From Paratissierella sp033809995 (GTDB lineage Bacteria > Bacillota > Clostridia > Tissierellales > Tissierellaceae): a DNA stretch of 64,000 nucleotides. The position numbers and the translations under genes are program-made. Positions 17,028-26,749 of this stretch are shown here, piece after piece. Location: the NCBI GenBank assembly GCA_033809995.1, contig JAPXKQ010000007.1:1-64000 (forward strand), given 5' to 3'. Below the pieces are notes generated by a model. The model saw only the letters and a program-made list of their open reading frames with translations, was not told the origin of the DNA and made no database searches. Within the stretch, counting starts at the first letter, position 1, and every line of letters starts with the position of its first letter.

Positions 17028-17028
17028 T
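16985..17028 (-). terminator. Intrinsic terminator after the yneA-like gene
   Basis: On the minus strand AAATAAGCTGA pairs with TCAGCTTATTT across a 10 to 11-base loop and runs into a T-rich tract (complement of the A run at 16982-16988). It starts at the stop codon of the LysM gene. Confidence 0.8.
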
Positions 17029-17339
17029 CATTTATAATTGTCATATATAGGTATTTTGATTGTATCTCCTGGATAAATATATCCTGTTTTAATATTATTT
17101 AGTTCTTTAATTTCATAGACCATTTTTCTAATATCGTATCCTTCAGGAATGTTTCTTGAAGATATATCCCAAAGGTTATCTCCTTCATGAACATAATATT
17201 CTCTATATCTAGTTTCATATATATTACTATGTGCCTTAGTTGAATTGATAAAAACAAATAATATAATTGATATAAATAAAAATACAAATGTTAAAAATGT
17301 GAAGAATCTTCTTGGGTTAACAATAACATATCTTTTCAT
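17028..17339 (-). CDS. yneA: YneA-like SOS cell-division suppressor (membrane anchor plus LysM)
   Basis: This 103-residue protein has a basic N terminus (MKRYVIVNPRRF), one membrane segment (about residues 13-32), and an extracellular LysM domain (YYVHEGDNLWDISSRNIPEG to YIYPGDTIKIPI). This is the architecture of YneA, which blocks septum formation during DNA damage in Bacillus. It is divergent from lexA, as yneA is in Bacillus, and its promoter holds two SOS-box-like sites, so induction by damage is expected. Other LysM membrane proteins share the architecture, so the name rests mostly on context. Confidence 0.85.
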   Translation of the reverse strand: MKRYVIVNPRRFFTFLTFVFLFISIILFVFINSTKAHSNIYETRYREYYVHEGDNLWDISSRNIPEGYDIRKMVYEIKELNNIKTGYIYPGDTIKIPIYDNYK

Positions 17340-17366
17340 TTTTTATTACACCTCGCACGTTAGTTC

Positions 17367-17419
17367 TGAACAATAGTTCGATTTAACTATATTCTACACA
17401 AACAAGGGTTCTATGTCAA
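17367..17419 (-). promoter_or_regulatory. yneA promoter with two LexA-box candidates
   Basis: Read on the minus strand, TTGACA (17414-17419) and TAGAAT (17391-17396) are 17 bp apart. One LexA box, GAAC-AATA-GTTCG, lies at 17368-17380 just downstream. A weaker one, GAAC-CCTT-GTTTG, lies inside the spacer at 17399-17411. Binding at either would block the promoter. Confidence 0.8.
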
Positions 17420-17438
17420 TACTTTTTATGCAAAAATT

Positions 17439-17478
17439 CGAACTTTTGTTTGATGTTTTTTTATAGATGTGTTATAAT
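17439..17478 (+). promoter_or_regulatory. lexA promoter with LexA box
   Basis: TTGATG (17450-17455) and TATAAT (17473-17478) are 17 bp apart. The box CGAAC-TTTT-GTTTG at 17439-17452 overlaps the -35 element and departs from the Firmicute operator in one position, consistent with LexA autorepression. Confidence 0.82.
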
Positions 17479-17531
17479 CAAAAAAAGCAATTAATAATTG
17501 AACGTATTTTTTAAATTTAGGGGGTATTTTA

Positions 17532-18149
17532 ATGTACGAAGATTTAACTCAAAAACAGATTGAAATTTTGCTATATATAAAAAATGAAATTCAAAGACAA
17601 GGATATCCACCTGCAGTTAGAGAAATTTGTAAGGGTGTTAATCTAAGATCTACTTCAACTGTTCATGGACATTTAGAAAAACTTGAAGCAAAAGGATATA
17701 TAAGAAAGGACCCAACTAAGCCTAGGGCAATCGAAATATTAGATAAAGATGATGATTTTCTATTAGCTCATAAGAAAACAGTTGATATTCCTATAGTAGG
17801 AAAAGTTACAGCAGGGGCTCCTATTTTGGCTGTGGAAAATATTGAAGACACTTACCCTGTTCCTTTGGAATTAGTTGAAGGACATGATGTATTTATGCTT
17901 AAGGTTCAGGGAGAAAGTATGATAGATGCTGGTATCTTAGACGGCGATTTAGTATTGGTTAAAGAACAACACACTGCATATAACGGTGAGATTATTGTTG
18001 CGTTACTTGGCGAAGAAGCTACTGTGAAAAGATTTTATAAAGAAAAAGATACTATAAGACTACAACCAGAAAATCAATTTATGGAGCCAATTTATTCAAA
18101 AGATGTAAGTATATTAGGAAAAGTTATAGGATTATATAGAAAGATTTAA
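17532..18149 (+). CDS. lexA: SOS repressor LexA
   Basis: This 205-residue protein has an N-terminal winged-helix DNA-binding domain (YPPAVREIC and STSTVHGHLEKLEAKGYI) and a C-terminal S24 autopeptidase domain. The cleavage site is Ala94-Gly95 in KVTAGAPI, the catalytic Ser is residue 129 (GESM), and the catalytic Lys is residue 166 (TVKRFY). RecA filaments stimulate self-cleavage and derepress the regulon. In this window candidate boxes precede recA, the yneA-like gene and lexA itself. The ATG follows GGGGGT. Confidence 0.97.
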   Translation: MYEDLTQKQIEILLYIKNEIQRQGYPPAVREICKGVNLRSTSTVHGHLEKLEAKGYIRKDPTKPRAIEILDKDDDFLLAHKKTVDIPIVGKVTAGAPILAVENIEDTYPVPLELVEGHDVFMLKVQGESMIDAGILDGDLVLVKEQHTAYNGEIIVALLGEEATVKRFYKEKDTIRLQPENQFMEPIYSKDVSILGKVIGLYRKI

Positions 18150-18210
18150 GAAATTAATAATTAAGGATTAAAAATTAAGCATTATTAATCAGGAATTATG
18201 ATATTTAAAG

Positions 18211-18256
18211 AAGTGAGGGTTTTCCATATTATACCATGGATTACCCTCACTTTTTG
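18211..18256 (+). terminator. Terminator after lexA
   Basis: AAGTGAGGGT (18211-18220) pairs with ACCCTCACTT (18243-18252), with an inner TCCAT/ATGGA stem, and runs into TTTTT. It lies between the convergent lexA and ynbB-like genes. The spacer before 18290 also holds short direct repeats of TTAGCTGTTAG that extend into the last codons of the next gene. Confidence 0.85.
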
Positions 18257-18279
18257 ATGATAAAAAAATATATTAGCTG

Positions 18280-19584
18280 TTAGTTATTAGCTGTTAGCTG
18301 AATTAATTCTTTCTTGTACAAATTGGATAATGACTTTAATACTCCAAGCTTGCAATGTTCAAATGTTAATCCACCCTGATAATAAGCATAATAAGGTTCT
18401 CTCATAGGTCCATCTGCACTTAATTCAATTGAGGATCCATCTATAAATCCACCAGCGGCCATTATTACTTTATCTTCATATCCAGGCATATCCCATGCCT
18501 CTGGTGTAACAAATGAATCTACAACAGAAGCAGCCTGTATCCCCTTACAAAATTCACTGACCCTTTCAGGAGTCAGTAATTCAACACCCTGAATTATATC
18601 ACTTCGCTTATCATCTACTGATGGAACTACATTAAAACCTAAATCACTATAAGCCTTTGCTACTAATAGTGCACCCTTAACAGCCTCTGATACAATATGT
18701 GGAGCTAAGAAAAGTCCTTGTAATGTGGTTCTAGTGGTTCCAAATGTAATTCCAGTATCCTTTCCAAGACCTGGTGCAGTTAATCGATTAGCAATTTGTT
18801 CTACTAATTCTTTTTTACCTACTATGTACCCACCAGATAATGCAAGTCCACCACCAGGGTTCTTAATTAAGGATCCTGCCATTATATCAGCGCCAACATC
18901 AGTTGGTTCCTGGATTTCCAAAAATTCGCCATAACAATTATCTACCATTATTATAATGTCTTTATTAAAGCTTTTAATTTTCTTTATTGCTTCTTCAATT
19001 TCTGATACAGTAAAAGCTCTTCTATCACTATATCCAGTAGATCTTTGTATTTCAATAATTTTAGTTTTTTCATTAATATTTTTGATAACTTCGTCTATAT
19101 CAATTTTATTATTAATTAATGGTACTTCCTTATAAGTGATACCATAGTCCATAAGCGTTCCTGGAATATTGTCACCATTAATACCTATGACCTTCTGTAG
19201 TGTATCATAAGGTGCACCTGTAGCAGCAAGTAATTCATCTCCAGGTCTTAATAATCCTGATAAAGTTAATGATAATGCATGCGTTCCAGATGCTATACTT
19301 GGTCTTACAAGGGCATCTTCAGTATTAAATACAGAAGCATAAATACTTTCTACCTTTTCCCTACCTATATCTCCATATCCATAACCAGTTGTCCAATAAA
19401 AGTCCGCAGAACTAAGTCGATTATTCTGCATTGCATTTATTACCTTATATTGATTATATTCTTTTATTTTATCTATATCTTTAAATTTATCTAAAATTAA
19501 TTTTTCCTTCTCATTTACGTAATCAACAATTTCCCTTTCTATAGAAAATTGTTTACATAATATATTTATTGTATACTCATTCAA
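18280..19584 (-). CDS. ynbB: Methionine gamma-lyase family protein (YnbB type)
   Basis: This 434-residue fold-type I PLP protein belongs to the family once annotated as aluminium resistance protein. Visible features are RPSIASGTHALSLTLSGLLRPGDEL in its middle N-terminal part, VDNCYGEF, and GSLIKNPGGGLALSGGY with the probable cofactor lysine at about residue 234. Its true reaction is not established. The start is TTG, 7 bases after AAAGGTGA. It lies next to hfq and miaA as in Bacillus. Its final codons (LTANN) fall inside short TAGCTGTTAG repeats, so the C terminus may have been altered by them. Confidence 0.88.
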   Translation of the reverse strand: MNEYTINILCKQFSIEREIVDYVNEKEKLILDKFKDIDKIKEYNQYKVINAMQNNRLSSADFYWTTGYGYGDIGREKVESIYASVFNTEDALVRPSIASGTHALSLTLSGLLRPGDELLAATGAPYDTLQKVIGINGDNIPGTLMDYGITYKEVPLINNKIDIDEVIKNINEKTKIIEIQRSTGYSDRRAFTVSEIEEAIKKIKSFNKDIIIMVDNCYGEFLEIQEPTDVGADIMAGSLIKNPGGGLALSGGYIVGKKELVEQIANRLTAPGLGKDTGITFGTTRTTLQGLFLAPHIVSEAVKGALLVAKAYSDLGFNVVPSVDDKRSDIIQGVELLTPERVSEFCKGIQAASVVDSFVTPEAWDMPGYEDKVIMAAGGFIDGSSIELSADGPMREPYYAYYQGGLTFEHCKLGVLKSLSNLYKKELIQLTANN

Positions 19585-19610
19585 AATTATTCACCTTTTC
19601 TTTCATTAGT

Positions 19611-19636
19611 AAAAGTCCCTGAATGCAGAGACTTTT
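19611..19636 (-). terminator. Terminator after hfq
   Basis: On the minus strand AAAAGTCTCTG pairs with CAGGGACTTTT (one G-T pair) across CATT. It ends the miaB-mutS-mutL-miaA-hfq transcript just downstream of the hfq stop codon. Confidence 0.82.
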
Positions 19637-19639
19637 AAA

Positions 19640-19861
19640 TTAAACTTCTAAGTTAACTTGTTTATTAGGTATTATTGTAGAAATTGCATGCTTATAAATC
19701 AATTGTTGCTTATCCTCACTATCTAATACTATAGTATAATTATCAAAACCTTTTACTGTTCCCTTGATTTGGTATCCATTAATAAGAAATATAGTAATAC
19801 CTATATTTTCCCTTCTTGCCTTATTTAAAAACACATCCTGCAAATTAACAACCTTGTTCAT
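19640..19861 (-). CDS. hfq: RNA chaperone Hfq
   Basis: This 73-residue Sm-like protein has the Sm1 region (NIGITIFLINGYQIKGTVKGFDNYTIVLDS split over two strands) and the Sm2 motif YKHAISTI. It forms hexamers that bind small RNAs and A-rich mRNA tails. It follows miaA by 33 bp, the conserved miaA-hfq pair. The ribosome binding site GGAGGGG precedes the ATG. A terminator follows. Confidence 0.97.
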   Translation of the reverse strand: MNKVVNLQDVFLNKARRENIGITIFLINGYQIKGTVKGFDNYTIVLDSEDKQQLIYKHAISTIIPNKQVNLEV

Positions 19862-19894
19862 TTAAACCCCTCCTATTTTCATTTAAAAGCTCTT

Positions 19895-20818
19895 TTAAAG
19901 GTTTTGGCAAATATAGTCCTCTATATTTTCACTTATTTGGTCTATACTTTCAAAATTATCTATATCTATCCATTTTATTCTATTATCTCTTTTAAACCAT
20001 GTCAATTGTCTTTTTGCATAATTACGACTTCCCTGCTTAATTATATTTATAGCATCATCTAAGCTTATTTTATTTTCTAAATACATTATAATTTCCTTAT
20101 ATCCAATACCCTGCATGGATACTAAGTCTTTATTATAACCCATATTCAAAATATTCTTTACTTCATCAACTAAACCTAATTCAATCATTAAATCAACTCT
20201 ATCATTAATCCTTTTATAAAGTTTTTCTCTATCCATATTTAAACATACCATTGTAAGGTTATATTCATCAGTTTCTTCTCTAAAATTCTTATTATATTCA
20301 GATGGAGTTTTTCCAGAAACTTCCCAGATTTCAAGAGCCCTAATAATCCTTTTTCTATCATTAACACTTATTCTCTCACCAGTTATTCTATCGACTTCTA
20401 TCAGTTTTGAGTGTAGATATTCATTATCATATGTTTCTAATTTTTGCCTAACTTCATCATTAGGTGGAACACTTGCAAAATTTAATTTATATACTAATGA
20501 ATTAATATAAAGTCCAGTTCCTCCTACTACAATAGGTAGTTTGTTTTTTTGATTAACTTTTTTTATATATTTAGTAGCCATCCTTTTATAATCAGATACA
20601 GTAAAGTTTTCATCTGGATATATTATATCGATTAAATAATGCGGTATCCCCTCCATTTCATCAGGCATCACTTTAGCAGTACCGATATTCATATACTTAT
20701 ATATTTGCATAGAGTCTGCAGAGATAATTTCACCATTTAACCTCTTAGCTAAATCTATAGAGATTGAGGTTTTACCTACAGCAGTAGGTCCCATCAATAT
20801 AAATAATTTATCATTCAT
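19895..20818 (-). CDS. miaA: tRNA dimethylallyltransferase MiaA
   Basis: MiaA (307 residues) transfers a dimethylallyl group to A37 of tRNAs that read UNN codons. It has the P-loop GPTAVGKTS at residue 10, DSMQIYKYMNIGTAK, GGTGLYINSL and the tRNA-binding TWFKRD near the C terminus. Its product is the substrate of MiaB, which is encoded upstream in the same cluster (25324-26640). The start is 8 bases after the mutL stop codon. Confidence 0.97.
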   Translation of the reverse strand: MNDKLFILMGPTAVGKTSISIDLAKRLNGEIISADSMQIYKYMNIGTAKVMPDEMEGIPHYLIDIIYPDENFTVSDYKRMATKYIKKVNQKNKLPIVVGGTGLYINSLVYKLNFASVPPNDEVRQKLETYDNEYLHSKLIEVDRITGERISVNDRKRIIRALEIWEVSGKTPSEYNKNFREETDEYNLTMVCLNMDREKLYKRINDRVDLMIELGLVDEVKNILNMGYNKDLVSMQGIGYKEIIMYLENKISLDDAINIIKQGSRNYAKRQLTWFKRDNRIKWIDIDNFESIDQISENIEDYICQNL

Positions 20819-20826
20819 TAAATCAC

Positions 20827-22692
20827 CTAAATAATCCTTAAAAATTGTTTTTCTAAATCCTTCTTCGTCATTTCAATTGTAGTTGGTCTTCCATGGGGAC
20901 AAGTGTATGGATTATCACATTTTATTAAATCCTCAATAAGAGATTTTATTTCCAAACTTGTAATCCTATCACCGCCTTTTATAGCACTAGAGCAGGCTAT
21001 CTTCATAATTTTTTCTAAATTTAATTCATAATTATCATGGATATCCTTTCCCAAATTGTCTAATAAATCCATAAATAAAGTTTTTATATTAGGCTTGCCA
21101 AATAATAATGGTACTCCTCGAATAGCAATTGTATTGGGACCAAACTCTTCTATTTCAAATCCTAATGAAAAAAAAGTGTCCATGTTTTCAAGAAGATTAT
21201 TAATTTCACTATTAGTCAATTGGATAATTTCCGGAGCCAAGAGTTGTTGAATATATATTTTTTCATTTTTATATTCTTTCAAATATTTTTCATACATTAC
21301 TCTTTCATGAGCAGCGTGTTGATCAATAAATATAATTTTATTTTTTTCCCTATTCTCCACAATGATATAGGTATTGAACACAACTCCGATAGGTGTAACA
21401 TCACTTAACATGCTATCCATATTATTGGATTCAATTTTCAAATCATCTATAGCACTCTGTACAAAATCCACTTCTTTAGTTTCATCTTCTTCATACAGGT
21501 CAATAAAATTGTCTATATTAAATTCCTCATCAATTTCTTCTGGTATTTGTATTGAATCATCCATATACTCAACATTATCATCACCTATTGTGAAATCTTT
21601 TACTATTATATCCTTATGAGAATCTGGTTCCGTACTAAAAAGTACTTGTAATTCTTCCTTTTTCTTTTCTTCCTTTTGCGGAATTTCAAACTTAGGAACA
21701 CTTAACATATTAAGTAATCGTTTCTTAATTATGCTACCAATAATTCCATTGATATCGTAATTATTTACGAATTTTACCTCTTGCTTAGTTGGATGAATAT
21801 TTACATCTAAGTCTTCTGGATTTAGTTTAATATATAATATAAATACAGGGTATCTATTTAAAGGTATAGTTGATTTATATTGACCCTCAATAGTAGCTGC
21901 GATACCATAATTGTTTATATACCTTCCATTAATATAAAGATATTGATGACTACGATTGCTTCTATATAAATTATTGTTTGATATAAACCCTTTCAATTGG
22001 ATGTTTTCATCATTATATTCTATTGGAATTAACCCTTTTACTATATCTTTTCCTAATATTGTATAAATATTTTCTTTTAAATCCACATTTCCAGTTGTAT
22101 TTATTATTACCTTATCATCCTTTATAAATTTAAAAGATATATTTAAATTACCTAGAGCCAATTTATTGACAATATCACTTACACTATTACCTTCTGTAGT
22201 ATCACTTTTTAAGAACTTCTTCCTGACAGGTAAGTTGTAAAAAAGATCTTTAACAATCATAGTAGTGCCTTTTGGGGAACCTACTTTATTAATGGAAAGT
22301 ATCTCTCCTTCTTCTAATTGAGCATGAATACCTGCAGTTGCTTTTGATGTCTTTGTTAAAACGTCTAGCCTAGCAACAGAAGATATACTAGCTAAAGCTT
22401 CACCACGAAAACCAAGAGTCATAATACTATATAGATCATCTATTTTGTTTAATTTAGATGTTGAATGTCTTTTAAAGGCTAGGGGTAAGTCCTCCTCATC
22501 TATTCCATCACCGTCGTCAGTCACTCTTATAAAAGTTTTGCCACCGTTCTTTATTTCTATCACTATAGACTTGGCATTAGCATCTATGGAGTTCTCAATC
22601 AATTCCTTTACTATTGAAGAAGGTCTCTCTATGACCTCCCCAGCAGCTATTTTTTGTATTGTTAGATTATCTAAAATTTTGATTTTACCCAA
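20827..22692 (-). CDS. mutL: DNA mismatch repair endonuclease MutL
   Basis: MutL (621 residues from the chosen start) couples MutS recognition to nicking. The N-terminal GHKL ATPase has IAAGEVIERPSSIVKELIENS split by motifs, DDGDGI and GFRGEAL. The C-terminal domain has the endonuclease motif DQHAAHERVMYE at about residue 450 and zinc-site partners ACSSAIKGGD and CPHGRP, so it should nick DNA itself, as expected without MutH. A start at 22722 is possible, but TTG at 22692 begins the conserved GKIKILDNLTI, follows AAGGAGAG, and lies one base after the mutS stop. Confidence 0.95.
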   Translation of the reverse strand: MGKIKILDNLTIQKIAAGEVIERPSSIVKELIENSIDANAKSIVIEIKNGGKTFIRVTDDGDGIDEEDLPLAFKRHSTSKLNKIDDLYSIMTLGFRGEALASISSVARLDVLTKTSKATAGIHAQLEEGEILSINKVGSPKGTTMIVKDLFYNLPVRKKFLKSDTTEGNSVSDIVNKLALGNLNISFKFIKDDKVIINTTGNVDLKENIYTILGKDIVKGLIPIEYNDENIQLKGFISNNNLYRSNRSHQYLYINGRYINNYGIAATIEGQYKSTIPLNRYPVFILYIKLNPEDLDVNIHPTKQEVKFVNNYDINGIIGSIIKKRLLNMLSVPKFEIPQKEEKKKEELQVLFSTEPDSHKDIIVKDFTIGDDNVEYMDDSIQIPEEIDEEFNIDNFIDLYEEDETKEVDFVQSAIDDLKIESNNMDSMLSDVTPIGVVFNTYIIVENREKNKIIFIDQHAAHERVMYEKYLKEYKNEKIYIQQLLAPEIIQLTNSEINNLLENMDTFFSLGFEIEEFGPNTIAIRGVPLLFGKPNIKTLFMDLLDNLGKDIHDNYELNLEKIMKIACSSAIKGGDRITSLEIKSLIEDLIKCDNPYTCPHGRPTTIEMTKKDLEKQFLRII

Positions 22693-22693
22693 T

Positions 22694-25309
22694 TCAAGCT
22701 CTCTCCTTAAGGGAATTTGCATCCTCTATTAAATTATATAAAATATTTAAAGCTTCTTTTGGTGTAGTACTATCGATATCTATATTTTTAATTCTATCTA
22801 TAAAATAGTCTTTCTTATAATCCAATAGATCAAGCTGTTTATTATTAGTTTTTGGGGCACTGTTTAAGTTTATTTCGTGAGATCCTTCAATTAATGATAA
22901 TATTTCATTGGCCCGATTGATTATATCCTGATGAATACCTGCAAGCCTTGCAACTTGAATACCATAGCTTTTATTTGTACTACCCTTAACAATTTTTCTT
23001 AGAAAGACTATATCATCTCCTCGTTCTTCTGCAGTTATGGTGAGATTGATAATGCCATCTAGTTTTTCCTGAAGCTGTGTTAATTCATGATAATGTGTAG
23101 CAAATAATGTTTTAGCCTTTACCTTTTCGTGAATATATTCTACCACTGCCCAAGCAATACTAAGACCATCATAAGTGCTTGTACCCCTACCAACTTCATC
23201 CAAGATAATAAGACTATTTTTAGTAGCAGACTTAATTATATTAGAAACTTCATTCATTTCTACCATAAATGTACTTTCACCTTGTGACAGATTATCTGAG
23301 GCACCAATTCGGGTAAAAATTCTATCAACAATACCTATATTAGCATATTTAGCAGGTACAAAGGAGCCGATTTGTGATAATAACGTAATAATTGCAACTT
23401 GCCTCATATAAGTTGATTTACCTGCCATATTGGGACCTGTTATTATCTGTATCATATTATTTGATGTATCCAGGTAGGTATCATTTGGTACAAATAAATT
23501 ATTATCAATAGTATTTTCTACAACTGGATGCCTACCTTCTTCTATTTGAATTATACCCTTTGTATTAAGCTCTGGTTTTATAAAATTATTATTTTTAGAA
23601 ATAAGAGCAAAATTAGATAAAACATCTATCATTGCAATTTGCTTGCTAACATCTTGAATTCTAACAATTTCCTTTTTTACACTATTTCTGATATCTTGGA
23701 ATATTTCATATTCCAGATTAAGGGATTTCTCTTCTGCCCCTAAAATTTTAGATTCCATATTTTTTAATTCTTCAGTATAGTATCTTTCAGAATTGGCTAA
23801 TGTTTGTTTTCGTATATAATAATCTGGTACTAAAGATAAATTTGATTTAGTAACCTCCAAATAGTAACCTGCTATTCGGTTATATCCTATTTTTAAGTTC
23901 TTGATACCAGTTTTATTCTTCTCTTCTAATTCCAAATTACTAAGCCATTCCTTACCTTTCAGGCTACTTTCTCTGAATTCATCTAATTTGGGGTTAAAGC
24001 CACTTTTTATAAGTCCACCTTCTTTAACAGTAATAGGTGGATTTTCATCAATTGATTTATCTATTAAAAGGTATATATCTTCCAAATCATCAATTTCATA
24101 TCCAATTTTTTTCAAATCATTGTTATCTGTATTTATTAATAATTTCTTTATACTAGGTAAATTAACGATTGAAGTTTTTAATGATATTAAGTCTCTTCCA
24201 TTACAGTTTCCATTTGAAATCTTACTTATTAATCTTTCTATATCATAGACATTATTTAAAATGCGTCTAATATCATCTAAAAGCATTAAATTATTGTAAA
24301 AATAATCAACTATATTTAGTCGATAATTAATTGCTTTTTTATCTAATAAAGGCTGTTCAAGCCATTTCTTTAACAAACGTCCGCCCATTGCAGTCTTTGT
24401 TTTGTCTAGGATACCGATTAAAGCACCTTTTTTATCCCGAGATTTTATGGTTTCTAATATCTCTAAATTAGCTCTAGTATTAATATCCATAATCATATAA
24501 TTTTCAGGCTCATAAAAAAATATACTGTTAATATGGTCTAGGGTGTTCTTTTGTGTAGTGTAAAGATAATCAATTAACTTTGAGGTAGCGATTAAAGAAT
24601 AAATCTTATTATTTATACCTAGTTTGTCCAAGTTTTGAACCTTAAATTGTTTTTTAACAATTGATTTTATTTCATCTTCTATCAAATTATTGGCATCATA
24701 GGTATTTATAAAAGGATTAATTCTGTTTTTTATAATCTTTATATATTTGCTATTCTTAATTAATTCATCATTACATAATATTTCAGAGGGTTGTGTTTTA
24801 CCTAATTCATCTATAATAAATCTAAAACAATTATCTTCTACACCTAAAAATTCTGTAGTGTACATCTCACCTGTAGAGTTATCTACATAAGAAATGCCCA
24901 CTCCAAATTTATCTAAATAAATTGATACAAGAAAGTTGTTCGTTTTATCATCTATTGCAATTGAATCTATAATAGTTCCAGGTGTAACAACCTTCACTAC
25001 ATCTCTTTTAACAATCCCTTTAGCTAGAGCTGGATCTTCAAGCTGATCACAAATTGCAACCTTATATCCTTTATCTACAAGCTTAGATATATAGGATTCT
25101 GAGACATGATGAGGTATACCACACATTGGCGCCCTTTCCTCTAAACCACAATCACGCTGTGTCAAAGCAATTTCAAGTTCTTTAGAGGCTATAATAGCAT
25201 CATCAAAAAACATTTCAAAAAAATCCCCTAATCTAAAGAAAACAATAGCATCCTTATATTGAGCCTTTATTTTCATATATTGTTGCATCATAGGTGTTAA
25301 GTTTTCCAT
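22694..25309 (-). CDS. mutS: DNA mismatch recognition protein MutS
   Basis: MutS (871 residues) recognises mismatches as a dimer. The N-terminal mismatch-binding domain has RLGDFFEMF (Phe-x-Glu wedge), followed by connector, lever and clamp domains. The ATPase has Walker A GPNMAGKST at about residue 610, SQGESTFMVEM, and Walker B LIILDEVGRGTSTYDG. The ATG at 25309 follows TTGGAGG and starts MENLTPMMQQY; the upstream ATG at 25330 adds seven residues without a ribosome binding site. It is 14 bp downstream of miaB and touches mutL. Confidence 0.97.
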   Translation of the reverse strand: MENLTPMMQQYMKIKAQYKDAIVFFRLGDFFEMFFDDAIIASKELEIALTQRDCGLEERAPMCGIPHHVSESYISKLVDKGYKVAICDQLEDPALAKGIVKRDVVKVVTPGTIIDSIAIDDKTNNFLVSIYLDKFGVGISYVDNSTGEMYTTEFLGVEDNCFRFIIDELGKTQPSEILCNDELIKNSKYIKIIKNRINPFINTYDANNLIEDEIKSIVKKQFKVQNLDKLGINNKIYSLIATSKLIDYLYTTQKNTLDHINSIFFYEPENYMIMDINTRANLEILETIKSRDKKGALIGILDKTKTAMGGRLLKKWLEQPLLDKKAINYRLNIVDYFYNNLMLLDDIRRILNNVYDIERLISKISNGNCNGRDLISLKTSIVNLPSIKKLLINTDNNDLKKIGYEIDDLEDIYLLIDKSIDENPPITVKEGGLIKSGFNPKLDEFRESSLKGKEWLSNLELEEKNKTGIKNLKIGYNRIAGYYLEVTKSNLSLVPDYYIRKQTLANSERYYTEELKNMESKILGAEEKSLNLEYEIFQDIRNSVKKEIVRIQDVSKQIAMIDVLSNFALISKNNNFIKPELNTKGIIQIEEGRHPVVENTIDNNLFVPNDTYLDTSNNMIQIITGPNMAGKSTYMRQVAIITLLSQIGSFVPAKYANIGIVDRIFTRIGASDNLSQGESTFMVEMNEVSNIIKSATKNSLIILDEVGRGTSTYDGLSIAWAVVEYIHEKVKAKTLFATHYHELTQLQEKLDGIINLTITAEERGDDIVFLRKIVKGSTNKSYGIQVARLAGIHQDIINRANEILSLIEGSHEINLNSAPKTNNKQLDLLDYKKDYFIDRIKNIDIDSTTPKEALNILYNLIEDANSLKERA

Positions 25310-25323
25310 TTTAACCTCCAATG

Positions 25324-26640
25324 TTAACAAAGGGTACCTTCCAAAGTAAAAGTCTTTACATTATCTATTTTTACATCTACTAAGGTACCAATAATATCTT
25401 CATTCCCTTTAAAGTGTACCAATTTACCGCTATCTGTTCTTCCATTTAACATTTCTTCATTATTTTTACTTACTTCTTCTACTAAAACCTTTACTACTTT
25501 TCCTAGTAATTTTTCATTTTGTTCTAGGCCTATAGGATATAGAGTATCTAGTAGTTTTTGGAATCTTTCATGTTTTATATTATCTGGTACTTGATCTTTC
25601 ATTTCAGCAGCCTTTGTACCTTCTCTAATAGAATATAAGAATGTATATGCTGCATCATATTTAACCTTTTTAACAAATTCTAAGGTTTCATTAAAATCGG
25701 CCTCTGTTTCACCAGGGAAACCTACAATAATATCAGTTGTAATGGCAATGTCTGGAACCACATTTCTAATCTTATTAATGATTTTTAAATAATCTTCAGT
25801 AGAATATTTTCTGTTCATTAATTTCAAAATTCTATCGCTACCTGATTGGATAGGTAGATGTAAATGCTTACATAATTTATCTAATGTAGCATATGCATCT
25901 ATTAGATCATCAGACAAATCCTTTGGATGAGATGTCATAAATCTTATTCTTTCAATACCCTCTATTTTATTTACATCTCTTAATAAATCAGAAAATCTAT
26001 AGTCCTTGTTTAAGGTTTTTCCATAAGAATTTACATTTTGACCTAATAGAGTTACTTCTTTACATCCATTTTTGGCTAATTCCTCTATTTCTTTTATGAT
26101 ATTTTCAGGCTCTCTACTTCTTTCTCTACCTCTAGTATATGGAACTATACAGTAAGTACAGAAATTATTACAACCATACATGATATTAACAAATGCTTTA
26201 TAGGAATATTTTCTATTTGCATCCACATCTTCTTCAATTTCCCTATTTTCTTCTAGAATATCAACAATTGTTTTGCCTGATTCTAAATGTCTACTAATTA
26301 ATTGCGGTAATTTATGAATGTTATTTGTACCAAAAATTATATCTACATGTCTATATTTCTTTAAAATAACACTTCGTACCTCTTCTCTTTGCATCATACA
26401 TCCACATACAGAAAGTATCAAGTTAGGGTTTCGTCTCTTTAAATCCTTAAGCTCTCCTAATTGTCCATATACCCTTTCTTCGGCACTTTTTCTTACTGCA
26501 CATGTATTAAATATTATTAAATCACATTCATCCCTATTATCTGTTAATTGATATCCCATGCCCTCTAGAATCCATGATATCTTTTCCGAATCATGTTCAT
26601 TCATCTGACAACCATAGGTTTGAATCATATATTTTTTCAT
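25324..26640 (-). CDS. miaB: tRNA-2-methylthio-N6-dimethylallyladenosine synthase MiaB
   Basis: MiaB (438 residues) methylthiolates i6A37 in tRNA. It has the UPF0004 domain (IQTYGCQMNEHDSEKISW), the radical-SAM motif CNNFCTYC at about residue 155, and a C-terminal TRAM domain. It begins the miaB-mutS-mutL-miaA-hfq cluster, so the two enzymes of ms2i6A synthesis are co-located. Codons 5-21 are duplicated in inverted orientation at 27542-27592, beyond the MerR gene. A second methylthiotransferase in this window, RimO, is distinguished by its SKNEVDSE motif. Confidence 0.96.
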   Translation of the reverse strand: MKKYMIQTYGCQMNEHDSEKISWILEGMGYQLTDNRDECDLIIFNTCAVRKSAEERVYGQLGELKDLKRRNPNLILSVCGCMMQREEVRSVILKKYRHVDIIFGTNNIHKLPQLISRHLESGKTIVDILEENREIEEDVDANRKYSYKAFVNIMYGCNNFCTYCIVPYTRGRERSREPENIIKEIEELAKNGCKEVTLLGQNVNSYGKTLNKDYRFSDLLRDVNKIEGIERIRFMTSHPKDLSDDLIDAYATLDKLCKHLHLPIQSGSDRILKLMNRKYSTEDYLKIINKIRNVVPDIAITTDIIVGFPGETEADFNETLEFVKKVKYDAAYTFLYSIREGTKAAEMKDQVPDNIKHERFQKLLDTLYPIGLEQNEKLLGKVVKVLVEEVSKNNEEMLNGRTDSGKLVHFKGNEDIIGTLVDVKIDNVKTFTLEGTLC

Positions 26641-26715
26641 CGTGAAATAAACACTCCCTCTAATTACTATTCATTTTTAAAATAATTGATTGCAAGCCCT
26701 AACCTTCATTATAGC

Positions 26716-26743
26716 ATAAAAAAAGAGTGGTTATCCACTCTTT
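26716..26743 (-). terminator. Terminator after the MerR-type gene
   Basis: On the minus strand AAAGAGTGG pairs with CCACTCTTT across ATAA and is followed by a run of T residues. It separates the regulator from miaB. Confidence 0.9.
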
Positions 26744-26749
26744 ATCGAA

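Noticed and set aside
23901..24248. + strand ORF of 115 codons opposite mutS
   Set aside because: It is a shadow of the mutS reading frame without a ribosome binding site or domain.
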